Assembly (NCBI RefSeq): GCF_009646335.1 | Contig: NZ_WJBU01000011.1 | Span: 142,810 to 206,809, forward strand | Source of the DNA: Caenimonas koreensis DSM 17982 | GTDB lineage: Bacteria; Pseudomonadota; Gammaproteobacteria; Burkholderiales; Burkholderiaceae_C | Reading direction: 5' to 3' | Length of the DNA: 64,000 bases | Shown: positions 25,751 through 34,519 of the stretch, in pieces | How positions within the stretch are numbered: the stretch's first letter is position 1 | How the letters are laid out: every line of letters begins with the position of its first letter | Made by a program: the position numbers and the translations under genes | The notes under the pieces: generated by a model | The model's database searches: none | Told to the model about the DNA's origin: nothing | The model's input: the letters and a program-made list of their open reading frames with translations, nothing else

Positions 25751-26752
25751 TCAGTTCACACGTGCGTGCAGCGGGTACGCCGGATCGGTGTAGCCCGGCG
25801 TTGAAGGATGGCCGGGGCGCACATACGAGTCGACCAGCGCCTCGTCCTGCGCAGTGATCGTGCAGTCAAGCGCGGGCAGGTAGTCTTGCCACTGCGCCAG
25901 CGTGCGCGGCCCCGCAATCACCGAACTCACGGCGCGATGGGCCAGCACCCACGCCGTGGCGAACTGCGCGAGCGACACGCCCTTGCCTTGCGCATGCGCC
26001 TGCAACTTCTGCGCGATGACAAGCGACTCTTCGCGAAACTCCGTCTCTGCCATTCGCCTGTCGCCGCGCGCGGCGCGTGTGCCTTCCTGCGGCGCCTGCC
26101 CCGGCAGGTACTTGCCTGTGAGCACACCGCGCGCCACCGGGCTGTACGGCACCACGCCAATGCCGTAGTGGTGGCACGCCGGCATGATTTCAACTTCAGG
26201 CATGCGGTTGAGCAGGTTGTAGTAAGGCTGGCACACCACCGGCTTCGGCACGCCCAGCTGCTGCGCCACGCGCACGATCTCGGCAATGCGCCAGCCGCGG
26301 AAATTCGAGACGCCCCAGTAGCGCACCTTGCCGGAATCGATCAGCGCGCCGACGGCCCGCAACGGCTCTTCGAGGTCCATGCCGTTGTAGTCGCGGTGGA
26401 AGTAGAGGATGTCGATGTGATCCATCTGCAGGCGCTTGAGGCTGGCATCGGCTTCACGAAGAATCCAGGTGCGCGAATACTTGGCCTCATTCACGCGCTC
26501 GCTCATCTTGTTGCCCAGCTTGGTCGCCACGACCCAGTCGTGCCGCTGGTCCTTGAGCACCTCGCCCAGCATCGTCTCCGACGCGCCCTTGGTGTAGACG
26601 TCCGCCGTGTCGACGAAATTCACGCCGTGGCCGCTTGCGTGCGCGACGATCTCGCGTGCCTCGGCCATGGCGGTCTGGTCGCCGAACATCATCGTGCCCA
26701 GGCACAGGCGAGACACTTCGAGCTGGCTGCTGCCGAGCGGTGCGTATTTCAT
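25751..26752 (-). CDS. Aldo/keto reductase
   Basis: 333-residue NADPH-dependent TIM-barrel reductase. Active-site segments are NFVDTADVYTKGASE (Asp and Tyr), ATKLGNKM (Lys) and DILYFHRDYNG (His, in the usual dimer-variant form YFHRD). The C-terminal cofactor site GPRTLAQWQDYLPAL is present. It starts 4 nt after the stop of the molybdopterin gene, so both are one operon. Substrate unknown. Confidence 0.9.
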   Translation of the reverse strand: MKYAPLGSSQLEVSRLCLGTMMFGDQTAMAEAREIVAHASGHGVNFVDTADVYTKGASETMLGEVLKDQRHDWVVATKLGNKMSERVNEAKYSRTWILREADASLKRLQMDHIDILYFHRDYNGMDLEEPLRAVGALIDSGKVRYWGVSNFRGWRIAEIVRVAQQLGVPKPVVCQPYYNLLNRMPEVEIMPACHHYGIGVVPYSPVARGVLTGKYLPGQAPQEGTRAARGDRRMAETEFREESLVIAQKLQAHAQGKGVSLAQFATAWVLAHRAVSSVIAGPRTLAQWQDYLPALDCTITAQDEALVDSYVRPGHPSTPGYTDPAYPLHARVN

Positions 26753-26756
26753 TCGA

Positions 26757-27344
26757 TCAAGCCTGCACGTCAATGTGAAAGAGCGCCCACGGGCAGTTCG
26801 CAAAGCGCGCGTCCACCGGTTTGGCGGCCATGTCGGCAAAGCCGTCAGGCTCGTAGACACCCCACAGCGGGCCCAGGCCGCCCAGCGGCATCGGCTTGCC
26901 GTCAAAGTGCGTCGCAACGATGAAGCGGTATTTGCGTGCGTCGGCAATCGTCACGGTTGGCGAATAGCCGTCGACAGCGCGCATGGCCAGCTTGCCGGTG
27001 TCGCCCGTGACGCCGCAGGCCTTGAGCACATCGACCAGCAGCGGCCCGCGCAACGTGTGCACCTTCTTGTCGTACTCGATGGTGGGCTTGATCGTCGACG
27101 CAGGCATCGCCGTCAGCGCCTCGAAGGTGAAGGCATGTGCCTTCTCGAAAGTCACCTTCTGCTTGGCGAGCATCTGGTCGAGCATCGGGTCGAGCGGGCC
27201 ACGATTGGTTTTGGTGACCGCGCCTGTGACCGTCAGCAGCGTGGGTGACTTGAGGTTTTCGACAGGCTGGCTGGCTGCGCGTGCAGCAAAAGGCATGGCG
27301 ATGGCTGCGGCAGCAGCGCCGCCCAGGAAGTTGCGTTTTTTCAT
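26757..27344 (-). CDS. Exported molybdopterin-binding domain protein (sulfite oxidase-like fold)
   Basis: 195-residue exported protein with a cleavable or Tat-like leader (MKKRNFLGGAAAAAIAMPFAARA). The body matches the oxidoreductase molybdopterin-binding domain: LLTVTGAV, TFEALTAMPASTIKPTIEY, LRGPLLVDVLKACGV and VYEPDGFADM. The conserved Cys of full sulfite oxidases is represented by the one in KACGV. It is much shorter than full enzymes, like many stand-alone domains in proteobacteria. The ATG with GGAGA 8 nt upstream is preferred to a TTG two codons earlier. It is co-transcribed with the aldo/keto reductase. Confidence 0.8.
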   Translation of the reverse strand: MKKRNFLGGAAAAAIAMPFAARAASQPVENLKSPTLLTVTGAVTKTNRGPLDPMLDQMLAKQKVTFEKAHAFTFEALTAMPASTIKPTIEYDKKVHTLRGPLLVDVLKACGVTGDTGKLAMRAVDGYSPTVTIADARKYRFIVATHFDGKPMPLGGLGPLWGVYEPDGFADMAAKPVDARFANCPWALFHIDVQA

Positions 27345-27483
27345 TGGCAAAGTCTCCTTCAGGTGAAATGGATTTTCAGCAAGCCGGTTGGTGCATCGAA
27401 GCCGCTGCCTGCGGCACAGGGCGAGCCGTCGTCGAGCTGGTGGAGGCGTTGCTGCCGACTCATGAGCGCGGGCCAGGTGGCGC

Positions 27484-28065
27484 TCAGTCGTCCATGTGGA
27501 ACCAGTCGGTTTCCGGCAGCGTCTTCATGAAGTTCATCACCTGGGCGAGCACACCATGCTGGTCGGCCCACTCGAAGTGTTCGCGCAGGCACGTGCGCTT
27601 GGTGATTGACGGTGTCGAGTTCCACAGCGGCCCGATGAGCGGCGGCGTCGGCTTGCTCTTCGTGCGGTTGGGAAGCATCTCGTAGAGCGTCTGCCAGTGG
27701 TTCGGGCGCGGGCACACACGGTTGTTGCGGCGCGCCTCCAGCATGGCGTCGTCAACTGTGGCCACGCGGTTGCGCCGGCGCATGCGCGCTTCGGATTCAG
27801 AACCGGGGTCCTCGCCGAGCTTGGCGGGCACCGTACTCATGGTGCTCGCATGGTCGCTGGTCAGGCTCACAGGCCCCGTGCGCGCATAGCCCTGGTCGCC
27901 CGGCGGTTTCTGCTCAATGGACTTGTTCGCCTCGACCCACATGTCCCATGCGGAGTCGGTATCCTTTTCGACAGCATTGGTCTGCGCGCGGAAGTCGCGC
28001 GCGGAATAGAGCGCACCGGTGTCAGTCAGCGGCGCGGGATCGAATTTTTTCTTGTCGGTCGCCAT
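27484..28065 (-). CDS. Conserved hypothetical protein
   Basis: 193-residue hydrophilic protein that I do not recognise. It begins MATDKKKFDPAPLTDTGALY, is rich in Asp, Arg and Pro, has a central basic patch (ARMRRRNRV) and ends EWADQHGVLAQVMNFMKTLPETDWFHMDD (shown in parts). No signal peptide, membrane helix or known motif is visible. Clean codon structure and a well-formed start argue that it is a real gene. It stands alone between a molybdopterin protein and a lytic transglycosylase. Confidence 0.65.
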   Translation of the reverse strand: MATDKKKFDPAPLTDTGALYSARDFRAQTNAVEKDTDSAWDMWVEANKSIEQKPPGDQGYARTGPVSLTSDHASTMSTVPAKLGEDPGSESEARMRRRNRVATVDDAMLEARRNNRVCPRPNHWQTLYEMLPNRTKSKPTPPLIGPLWNSTPSITKRTCLREHFEWADQHGVLAQVMNFMKTLPETDWFHMDD

Positions 28066-28134
28066 GCGTGGTCTTGTGGAGCAGCGCTCACTCTACCGTG
28101 AGTTGTCCGGCTGCGCCATTGTCGTGCAAAGGTT

Positions 28135-28983
28135 TTACCTCGAATTCACCTGGATTGAATTTGCCGCCACCGCGAGCGCACGGCCACTGCTGTACTTCGC
28201 GGCTTGCACTTGCGCGTCGAGCCATGCGGCCTCCTGTGCGCCGGTGCGCGCATTTTCAATGTGGCGCTGCGTTTCGCGGGGCAGCTGCAGCGTGTTGCGG
28301 CCGTTCCAGGCGTTGCGGCCGCGCGTCGACAGGTTGTAGTAGATCGAGACGCCTTCGCGCAGTTTCTCGGCGCGGTCGGGGCCGCTGAGCTTCAGGCCGG
28401 AAAGCCGCTGCGCACTCCACAGGGCGGCTTCCTTCATGTGCAGTGCGGCGACATGCACGGACTCCACCGGATCATTCGGGTCTGCCAGTCCCAGCGCCCG
28501 CGCCGTTGCCGGCTCGAACTGGGCAATGCCAAGGTTGGGCGTTCCGTCCTTGCTGGCGCCCCTGCGCGGAATCCACGAAGTCTCGGCGTTGATGATGCCG
28601 TACACATCCCGGAACGTCAGGCCGACGTCGGCCAGGCGCGCATGCTCGGCTGCCGACTTGGCAAGCAACAGGCGCGAGCTTTCGTCAGGCGTCTTCAGGA
28701 CTGCCGCACCCAGCCGCGTTTCGACCCAGCGGATCTTCTTGCGCAGCTGCACGTAGTAACTCTCGTTGGCTGCGGCGACGGGCGCTGCGGCTAGCGTGCC
28801 CGCGGCCAGCGCAACGCCGGCAGCAGGTGAAGAGACATGTGGGGCAGCAGGTGCAACCGCGGTGGCCGGGGCCGGCTCATCAAGCAGCCAGCCCCCATTC
28901 ATCTGCACACCGATGAGGCATCCCAGGGTCACGGTGAGAAAGCCGGCAATTGCAGAGTGAACGGGTCGAACAACGAGAATCAT
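28135..28983 (-). CDS. Membrane-anchored lytic transglycosylase-like protein
   Basis: 282-residue protein with an N-terminal membrane anchor (AIAGFLTVTLGCLIGV), an Ala/Pro linker and a C-terminal SLT-like lysozyme domain. YGIINAETSWIPRRG carries the putative catalytic Glu, followed by LGIAQFEPATARALGLADP, which matches the family's GxxQ core. It would cut peptidoglycan glycan strands, or be a structural relative. The C-terminal helix block (YYNLSTRGRNAWNGRNTLQLP) is consistent with the fold. No flagellar or secretion genes are adjacent. Confidence 0.78.
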   Translation of the reverse strand: MILVVRPVHSAIAGFLTVTLGCLIGVQMNGGWLLDEPAPATAVAPAAPHVSSPAAGVALAAGTLAAAPVAAANESYYVQLRKKIRWVETRLGAAVLKTPDESSRLLLAKSAAEHARLADVGLTFRDVYGIINAETSWIPRRGASKDGTPNLGIAQFEPATARALGLADPNDPVESVHVAALHMKEAALWSAQRLSGLKLSGPDRAEKLREGVSIYYNLSTRGRNAWNGRNTLQLPRETQRHIENARTGAQEAAWLDAQVQAAKYSSGRALAVAANSIQVNSR

Positions 28984-29118
28984 GTAGGTCCTTTCTTACG
29001 CGAGTAGGAAAGGAGCGCGTGACACCCGGCGAGTTCACCCTGCTTTCAACTGAGGGTGCCCCTTGGCGGCATTGCGAGAACTATTCACGCGGGGCGGCAC
29101 CACAAGGCGCGCCGAAGC

Positions 29119-29904
29119 TCAGCGCTGGATCAACGGCGCAGCCCGCCCGCCCAGGTGCATGCCGGAATCCAGTTGCACCAGCTCCCCGCTCACCGTGCGC
29201 GCGTGGATGAGCCACACGATCGCCTCTGCAACATCTTGCGGCGTGCACGCCACGCCGAGCGGCGCCATGGCTTCGTAGGCTGCGCGCGTTTTCTCGAAGC
29301 CCGCCTGCCCCACCCCATCAACAAACCAGCGGGTGGTGATGAGCCCGGGGCAAACGGCATTGACCCGCACATCAGGCGCCAGCGTGCGCGCCATGTGCAG
29401 CGTCATCGAGTTGAGCGCGCCTTTCGATGCGATGTAGGGCACCGATGAGCCAATGCCCAGCGAGCCGGCGATCGACGACACATTGACCACATTGCCGCGC
29501 GAGCCCTTCAGGTGCGGCAGGCACGCGCGGATCATCTGGAACGCGCCGACCACATTCACACCCATGATGCGTGCAAAGGTCGAGGCGTCGAGCGCGTCCC
29601 ACGCGGCGGCTTCGGCGAACACCGAAATGCCGGCGTTGTTCACGAGCGTGTCGATGCGGCCCCAGCGCTCGACAGTCTGCCGCACGAGGCCCACGCAGTC
29701 TGCGTCGCTGGAAACATCGCCACGCACGAGCAGTGTGGCAGCGCCTGCTGCTTCGCAGCTGCGCTGCGTCTCGCGCGCTTCTTCTTCGCTGCGCGAATAG
29801 TTCACCACCACATCGAAGCCGCGCTGCGCGAGCATCAAGGCAGTGGCAGCGCCGACGCCGGTCGCCGAACCCGTGACGATCGCGACCTGCCGAGGAGCAT
29901 TCAT
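29119..29904 (-). CDS. Short-chain dehydrogenase/reductase (FabG-like)
   Basis: 261-residue classical SDR. The cofactor motif TGSATGVGAA, the NNAG motif (LVNNAGIS), the catalytic Ser (NVSSIAGS) and Tyr-x3-Lys (YIASKGA) are all present. R/N after the second strand (NYSRSEEEA) suggests NADP(H). The ATG at MNAPRQVAIVTG is chosen. It lies 7 nt downstream of a glutathione S-transferase gene and is probably co-transcribed. Substrate unknown. Confidence 0.92.
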   Translation of the reverse strand: MNAPRQVAIVTGSATGVGAATALMLAQRGFDVVVNYSRSEEEARETQRSCEAAGAATLLVRGDVSSDADCVGLVRQTVERWGRIDTLVNNAGISVFAEAAAWDALDASTFARIMGVNVVGAFQMIRACLPHLKGSRGNVVNVSSIAGSLGIGSSVPYIASKGALNSMTLHMARTLAPDVRVNAVCPGLITTRWFVDGVGQAGFEKTRAAYEAMAPLGVACTPQDVAEAIVWLIHARTVSGELVQLDSGMHLGGRAAPLIQR

Positions 29905-29911
29905 GGGGCGC

Positions 29912-30556
29912 TCAGCTCTTGGTCTGCGCGGCTTTGCGATCGGCGTTGACGCGCTGGCCCGAGGGGCGCTCGCCAATCATCTTCACGTAAGCCTTGTAGT
30001 CAACGCCGGCGGCCAGCAAGGCATCTTCGCCGTACACGATCTTCGTGGCCATGCCGACCAGCGGCAGGTTGACGAACGCCGAGCAGTCGGCCTGCGTCAT
30101 CTCGGCGCCGGCCACGAACGGGGCGAACTTGGCCAGGCGCTTGAATCCGGTGATGGCATCGTCGATCTGCTTGCGGATGCGTGCTGCATTGCTCTCGCTC
30201 AACGGCGCGCTGCCGAAGAACGCAGGGCCGTAAACCTGGCGCGCGGCGATCTCCAGGTGCCAGTCAAGGAAGATGGTGAGCTCGCGCACCTTGGCGGCAG
30301 CAAACGGGTCGGCAGGCAGCAGCGCCGGCTGTGGCCACTTGGCTTCGATCCATTCCATGATGGCCGTGCTCTCGCACAGCGAGCCTTCATCCGTCGTGAT
30401 GAAAGGAATCTTGCCAAGCGGTGTCTTGCTGAGCACAGCCTCATCCGTGCTTCTGGTGCCTGCGTACACCTCATCGAAAGCGACGCCCTTTTCCAGCAAG
30501 GCCAGCTTGACCTTGTTGTAGTAATTCGACACAGGAAAGCCGTGGAGTGTGAGCAT
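29912..30556 (-). CDS. Glutathione S-transferase
   Basis: 214-residue cytosolic GST. The N-terminal thioredoxin-like domain (LTLHGFPVSNYYNKVKLALLEKG, in parts; cis-Pro in LGKIPFI; glutathione-binding ES in SLCESTAIMEW) and the all-helical C-terminal domain (MTQADCSAFVNLPLVG) are standard. It would conjugate glutathione to electrophiles. A much longer upstream open frame is non-coding. It is the first gene of a GST-SDR operon and divergent from the TonB receptor gene. Confidence 0.92.
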   Translation of the reverse strand: MLTLHGFPVSNYYNKVKLALLEKGVAFDEVYAGTRSTDEAVLSKTPLGKIPFITTDEGSLCESTAIMEWIEAKWPQPALLPADPFAAAKVRELTIFLDWHLEIAARQVYGPAFFGSAPLSESNAARIRKQIDDAITGFKRLAKFAPFVAGAEMTQADCSAFVNLPLVGMATKIVYGEDALLAAGVDYKAYVKMIGERPSGQRVNADRKAAQTKS

Positions 30557-30736
30557 GGTTGAGTCCTCTTTTTTGAGTGAGCGTTGAAAAATATGACGAT
30601 GCCGCTCATCCATGATGACGCAGGCCCATCGTGATGCCTGTCGCGCATTGTGCAGCCGCGCGTTTGCGGTACAAACGGCACTTCGCGCACCCGACCTGTG
30701 CATTGGAAACCAGCCCTCTATCGAAAGGCGCGGATC

Positions 30737-32656
30737 ATGCAAATCGCACCGGCCCGCTCCATGGCGGGCATTGCCGGCATCACCCTGGCCGCGTGGACGG
30801 CGTGCGTGCCTGCGATGGCGCAAGCACAGCAGGCACCCAGCCTCGTCGATCTTTCGCTCGAACAGCTCGCCAACATCGAGGTGACATCCGTTTCCAAGCG
30901 CGCACAGCGGCTGGCCGATGTCGCCGGCTCGGTTTACGTCATCACGGCGGACGATATCCGCCGCTCCGGCGCAACGAGCCTGCCAGAGGCACTGCGCCTG
31001 GCGCCCAACCTGCACGTCGCCCGCGCAGACGCCAACCAGTACGCCATCTCCGCGCGCGGTTTCAACAGCGTGATCGCAAACAAGATGCTCGTGCTGGTGG
31101 ATGGGCGCACGGTCTATTCGCCGCTGTTCTCCGGCGTGTTCTGGGAAGAGCGCGACCTGATGCTGGAGGACATCGACCGCATCGAGGTGCTCAGTGGCTC
31201 AGGCGGAACGCTCTATGGCTCCAACGCGGTCAATGGCGTGATCAACGTCATCAAGCGGCAGGCCTCCGACACGCAGGGCGCGCTGGTAGCCGCCTTGTAT
31301 GGCAGGGATGACCGCTCGGTGGCCGCACGCTATGGCGGCACCACGGGCAGCGGCATCGCCTATCGCGTCTATGCCAGGCGCGCAGAGCGCGACAACGCCG
31401 TCAACGCCAGCGGCCAGGCCGTGCGCGACGCCTCCGGCATGAACCGCGCCGGTGTGCGCGCTGAGCATTCGGGTGGCGGCCAGCAATGGACGCTGCAGGC
31501 CGACGCATACGACGGCCGCATCGACCAGGGCTCAGTCGCTGCGCCGAGCGAGCGGCGACTGAGCGGCGGCAACGTGCTCGTGCGCTGGTCGATGGACCAC
31601 ACCGACGGGGGCCGCACGCAGGTGCAGGCCTATGCCGACCGCACAGCGCGCGACCAGCCCGGCTCGATCCGCGATGCGATCACCACGCTCGACCTCGATG
31701 TGCAGCACCTCACCCGATCATTCGCCAATCACCAGTTGCTGGTGGGCGGCGGCTATCGCTGGTTGCGCGACAACGCCGAGAACATTGCGCCGCAAACGCT
31801 GGCGCTGCTGCCACCGCAGCGCCACCTTGATCTGGCCAACATCTTCGCGCAGGACGAAATCGCCGTTGCCGAGTCCGTGAATGTGACCGTCGGCGCGAAG
31901 CTCGAGCGCAATGCGTATACGGGTGTGGAGTTCCTGCCGAGTGCCCGCGTCACCTGGGCCTTCGCGCCCAACCACCTGCTCTGGGCTGCGGCGTCGCGCA
32001 CCGTGCGCGCACCCGCGCGCGTCGACCGCGACTATTACTCGCCGGCCAACCCGCCTTACGTGATCGCAGGCGGTGCGGACTTCGTCTCGGAAGTTGCCCG
32101 CGTTTTTGAGGCGGGCTATCGCGCGCAACCCATGGCGGCGCTGTCGTGGTCGCTCACGCTCTTTCACCACAGGTTCAGCCAGTTGCGATCGGTCGATGCG
32201 ACCCCCGGCGGCCTGACAGTGAACAACAATTTCAGCGGCAAGCTCACGGGCGTGGAAGCCTGGGGCAGCTACCGGGTGTCCGACAGCTGGAAGATCAACC
32301 TGGGCACCACGCAGATGCGCGAGCAGTTCACGGCGCTGGCCGGCACTTCACCCGTCGGCGGCAGCGCCCAGCTCGGCAACGATCCGCGCTCGCGCTGGAA
32401 CTTCGGCTCGTCCTGGGACCTGGGAGGCGGCCATGAGCTGGACGTGACGGCGCGCCGCGTTGGCGGCCTGCCCAATCCGGCCGTGCCTGCCTATAGCGCT
32501 GTGGACGTGCGCTGGGGCTGGCACGTGCGGCCCGGCATGCAGTTCTCCGTGACCGTGCGCAACATCAACGATCCGTCCCACACCGAATGGGGTGCTGGCG
32601 GCGCACGCGCAGAGCTGTCGCGCGGCGCCATAGCAAAGCTGGTATGGCGGCAATGA
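30737..32656 (+). CDS. TonB-dependent outer-membrane receptor
   Basis: 639-residue outer-membrane transporter. Signal peptide to about residue 29, then a plug domain (RLADVAGSVYVITADDIRRSG; ALRLAPNLHVARADANQYAISARGF in parts; LVDGRTVYSPLFSGVFW; GGTLYGSNAVNGVINVI) and a 22-strand barrel ending in a terminal aromatic-rich strand (AIAKLVWRQ). Ligand unknown. It overlaps the following yfiR-like gene by ATGA; this receptor-YfiR pair is common in proteobacteria and is often associated with signalling genes. Confidence 0.9.
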   Translation: MQIAPARSMAGIAGITLAAWTACVPAMAQAQQAPSLVDLSLEQLANIEVTSVSKRAQRLADVAGSVYVITADDIRRSGATSLPEALRLAPNLHVARADANQYAISARGFNSVIANKMLVLVDGRTVYSPLFSGVFWEERDLMLEDIDRIEVLSGSGGTLYGSNAVNGVINVIKRQASDTQGALVAALYGRDDRSVAARYGGTTGSGIAYRVYARRAERDNAVNASGQAVRDASGMNRAGVRAEHSGGGQQWTLQADAYDGRIDQGSVAAPSERRLSGGNVLVRWSMDHTDGGRTQVQAYADRTARDQPGSIRDAITTLDLDVQHLTRSFANHQLLVGGGYRWLRDNAENIAPQTLALLPPQRHLDLANIFAQDEIAVAESVNVTVGAKLERNAYTGVEFLPSARVTWAFAPNHLLWAAASRTVRAPARVDRDYYSPANPPYVIAGGADFVSEVARVFEAGYRAQPMAALSWSLTLFHHRFSQLRSVDATPGGLTVNNNFSGKLTGVEAWGSYRVSDSWKINLGTTQMREQFTALAGTSPVGGSAQLGNDPRSRWNFGSSWDLGGGHELDVTARRVGGLPNPAVPAYSAVDVRWGWHVRPGMQFSVTVRNINDPSHTEWGAGGARAELSRGAIAKLVWRQ

Positions 32657-33315
32657 GAACCCCGCTTGCGCCGTCTGCCATGCTGCCCCGCAAGGGTGTG
32701 GCGAGGTGGGCCGCCATCGGCTGCCTGGCCGCACTGGCCGCACTGGGCGGGCCAGCGCACGAGAGCCGGGCGCAAGCGCTGGCGCAGGCCCAGGGTGCGC
32801 AAGCCACCGAGCGCATGCGCAGCGCGCTCGTCAAGGCTGCCTTCCTGCACAAGTTCTTCAGCTTTGTCGAATGGCCCGAAGGCACGTTCGCGCGGCCCGA
32901 CACGCCGGTGCGTATCGGCGTGATGGGCGACGAAGAGGTGTACGCCGACCTCAACGCCCTGGCGCGCGACCGGCCGCGCGACGGACGCCCCGTGACCGTC
33001 GTGCGACTGTTGCCGGGCGACCCGGTGACGGGTGTGCACATCCTGTATGTGAAAGCGGACACGACGGCCAGGGCATCCGATGTGCTGGCTGCCGTGCCCG
33101 AGGGCGTGCTCACCGTGGGCGACGTCGACTCGGCCCACCCCAGAGGCAGTGTGATGAGCTTCTTCATGGAAGACGACCGGGTTCGCTTCGGTGTCTCGCT
33201 GGAGGCCGCCGCGCGGCAGAAGCTGCGCCTGAACGCGCGCCTGCTTTCAGTGGCGCGAAGGATCCAGGGCAGCGCGGGGATGGACCGGATGGAGGTCGCG
33301 CTGCTGCGCGGTTGA
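32653..33315 (+). CDS. YfiR family (DUF4154) periplasmic protein
   Basis: 220-residue exported protein of the YfiR/DUF4154 family: VKAAFLHKFFSFVEWPEGTF, VRIGVMGDE, VHILYVKADTT, EGVLTVGDVDSAHPRGSVMSF and VRFGVSLEAA. The N-terminus contains a hydrophobic signal segment (IGCLAALAALGGPA). In other bacteria YfiR restrains a diguanylate cyclase from the periplasm; no cyclase gene is in this window. It is coupled to the TonB receptor. Its stop abuts the stop of the convergent DUF2889 gene with no spacer. Confidence 0.87.
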   Translation: MRTPLAPSAMLPRKGVARWAAIGCLAALAALGGPAHESRAQALAQAQGAQATERMRSALVKAAFLHKFFSFVEWPEGTFARPDTPVRIGVMGDEEVYADLNALARDRPRDGRPVTVVRLLPGDPVTGVHILYVKADTTARASDVLAAVPEGVLTVGDVDSAHPRGSVMSFFMEDDRVRFGVSLEAAARQKLRLNARLLSVARRIQGSAGMDRMEVALLRG

Positions 33316-33897
33316 TCAGGTCCGCCGCTTCAGCGGCTCCCATCCGGCGAACTGCGGATAGTGGCGCTGCACCACCGCACCGTCGTAGTCCCACGCGATG
33401 CATTTGCCCAGGTGATACGGCGGCTTGTCAGTCTCTGTCTCGGGCAGGCCGGCGGCGCGGCGCAGGCGATGCTGGTAGGACGGAATGGTCTGGTAAGCGG
33501 CCGTTGCCATGTTGAACAGCATCTCGCGCAGGTGCGTGCAGCCGCGGATGCCGCCCAGGTTCTTCTCGATGGTTTGCCGCCAGCCGGGGCCCATCACGGC
33601 GCCGACCATTTTCTGCATGGGCTGCGCGCCTTGCTGGCACTCGTCGAACGGCGTGTGGTCCGACGAGCTCATGATTTCGCGGATGGTGAATGAATCGTCG
33701 ACGGTGACGCGTATCGCCATGCCGTGGATGGGTGTGCCGGGCACCATCACGCCGCGCTCAGAGCGCTCGATCTGGTAGGCCTTCGTGTCGGTCATCTCGG
33801 CTTCGATGTCCCACAGGCCGTCCTGACGGTGAAAGCCGCGGTACGTGACGGCGCGGGTGTGGAGGTGGGTGCGGGGTTGTGCTTCGGGCAGTGGCAT
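33316..33897 (-). CDS. DUF2889 protein
   Basis: 193-residue protein of the DUF2889 family, function unknown. Characteristic segments are RTHLHTRAVTYRGFHRQDGLWDIEAEMTDTK (in parts), IHGMAIRVTVDDSFTIREI, CTHLREMLFNMATAAYQTI. It contains clustered His and Cys residues that could bind a metal. The ATG at MPLPEAQPR is chosen; more upstream sequence runs toward a repeat element. Family members are frequent next to hydrolase or feruloyl-ester genes in Burkholderiales; no such link is seen here. Confidence 0.82.
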   Translation of the reverse strand: MPLPEAQPRTHLHTRAVTYRGFHRQDGLWDIEAEMTDTKAYQIERSERGVMVPGTPIHGMAIRVTVDDSFTIREIMSSSDHTPFDECQQGAQPMQKMVGAVMGPGWRQTIEKNLGGIRGCTHLREMLFNMATAAYQTIPSYQHRLRRAAGLPETETDKPPYHLGKCIAWDYDGAVVQRHYPQFAGWEPLKRRT

Positions 33898-33974
33898 GTG
33901 GCCATTTTCGCTTGTTTGACTGGGGTGCTGTTCGGGCTCATCTGTTCGTTGTCTTCTGTTCAGGGTGCTCGCGT

Positions 33975-34204
33975 CAGGTGGACTCTGGCGGGGCCTCATG
34001 CTTTTGTGGTTTGCGCTAGTCGCGCAAACGTCGCTTCAAGAATTGGCTCGAAGCCGGTGCGAAAGAACTCCCTGCGAGTTTGCAAGCAAACTCTCCGGTC
34101 AAACAGCTTTCGCAAGCTAGATGACGTGTCGCGCTAAAGCGCGATCCGGCTTCGAGCCAATTCTTGAAGCCACAAAAGAAATCGGCCCCACCAGAGTCCA
34201 CCTG
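33975..34204 (+). repeat. Structured inverted-repeat element, copy A
   Basis: 230-nt element with nested stems: outer arms 33975-33995 / 34184-34204 (20 of 21 paired), CTTTTGTGG / CCACAAAAG (34001-34009 / 34170-34178), a perfect 25-bp stem 34033-34057 / 34146-34170, and GCGAAAG / CTTTCGC (34059-34065 / 34107-34113). It holds three small perfect hairpins: TTTGCGC-TAGTC-GCGCAAA (34010-34028), GAGTTTGC-AA-GCAAACTC (34076-34093) and TCGCGCT-AA-AGCGCGA (34129-34144). It lies 78 nt upstream of the DUF2889 gene. No protein is encoded. It could be a structured RNA or a non-autonomous mobile element. Confidence 0.85.
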
Positions 34205-34370
34205 CCGCGCGTCAACCAACGGGGGGTTTGTGACCAGGTCTCGGCTCGCTCCGCATTGCCGGGAATGAGGGCTAGTGCGGTTGGGCGAGACGGAGTTTGC
34301 GGCCAATTGCCGCGCACTAGCTGGCAAAACAGGCAGCGGCCGGTATCTCGTTGATCAAGCGCAGCCGTTG
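34205..34370. other. Spacer between the two structured elements, with a third hairpin
   Basis: 166 nt without a gene. GCTAGTGCG (34271-34279) pairs with CGCACTAGC (34313-34321), and the 33-nt loop contains GCGGC-CAATT-GCCGC. The sequence is not an obvious copy of the neighbouring repeat, although it shares a CTAG-containing stem style. Confidence 0.4.
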
Positions 34371-34469
34371 GCTCGCGGCAGGCGGACTCTGGCGCGGCCG
34401 ACTTTTGTGAGCGGCTTTGAAATTTTCCTTCGGATAGGGGTAGGGAAGGCGTCAGCCTCCCCTCCCTCC

Positions 34470-34502
34470 GAACCGTGCGTGCAGTTCTCCCGCACACGGC
34501 TC
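34470..34502 (-). ncRNA. Group II intron domain V
   Basis: 33-nt catalytic hairpin starting GAGCCGTGTGCGGG and closing GCACGCACGGTTC, containing the AGC triad and GAGAA-type tetraloop region. It begins 17 nt after the stop codon of the intron-encoded protein. Confidence 0.85.
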
Positions 34503-34519
34503 TCCAGTTGGTGAAGTCC

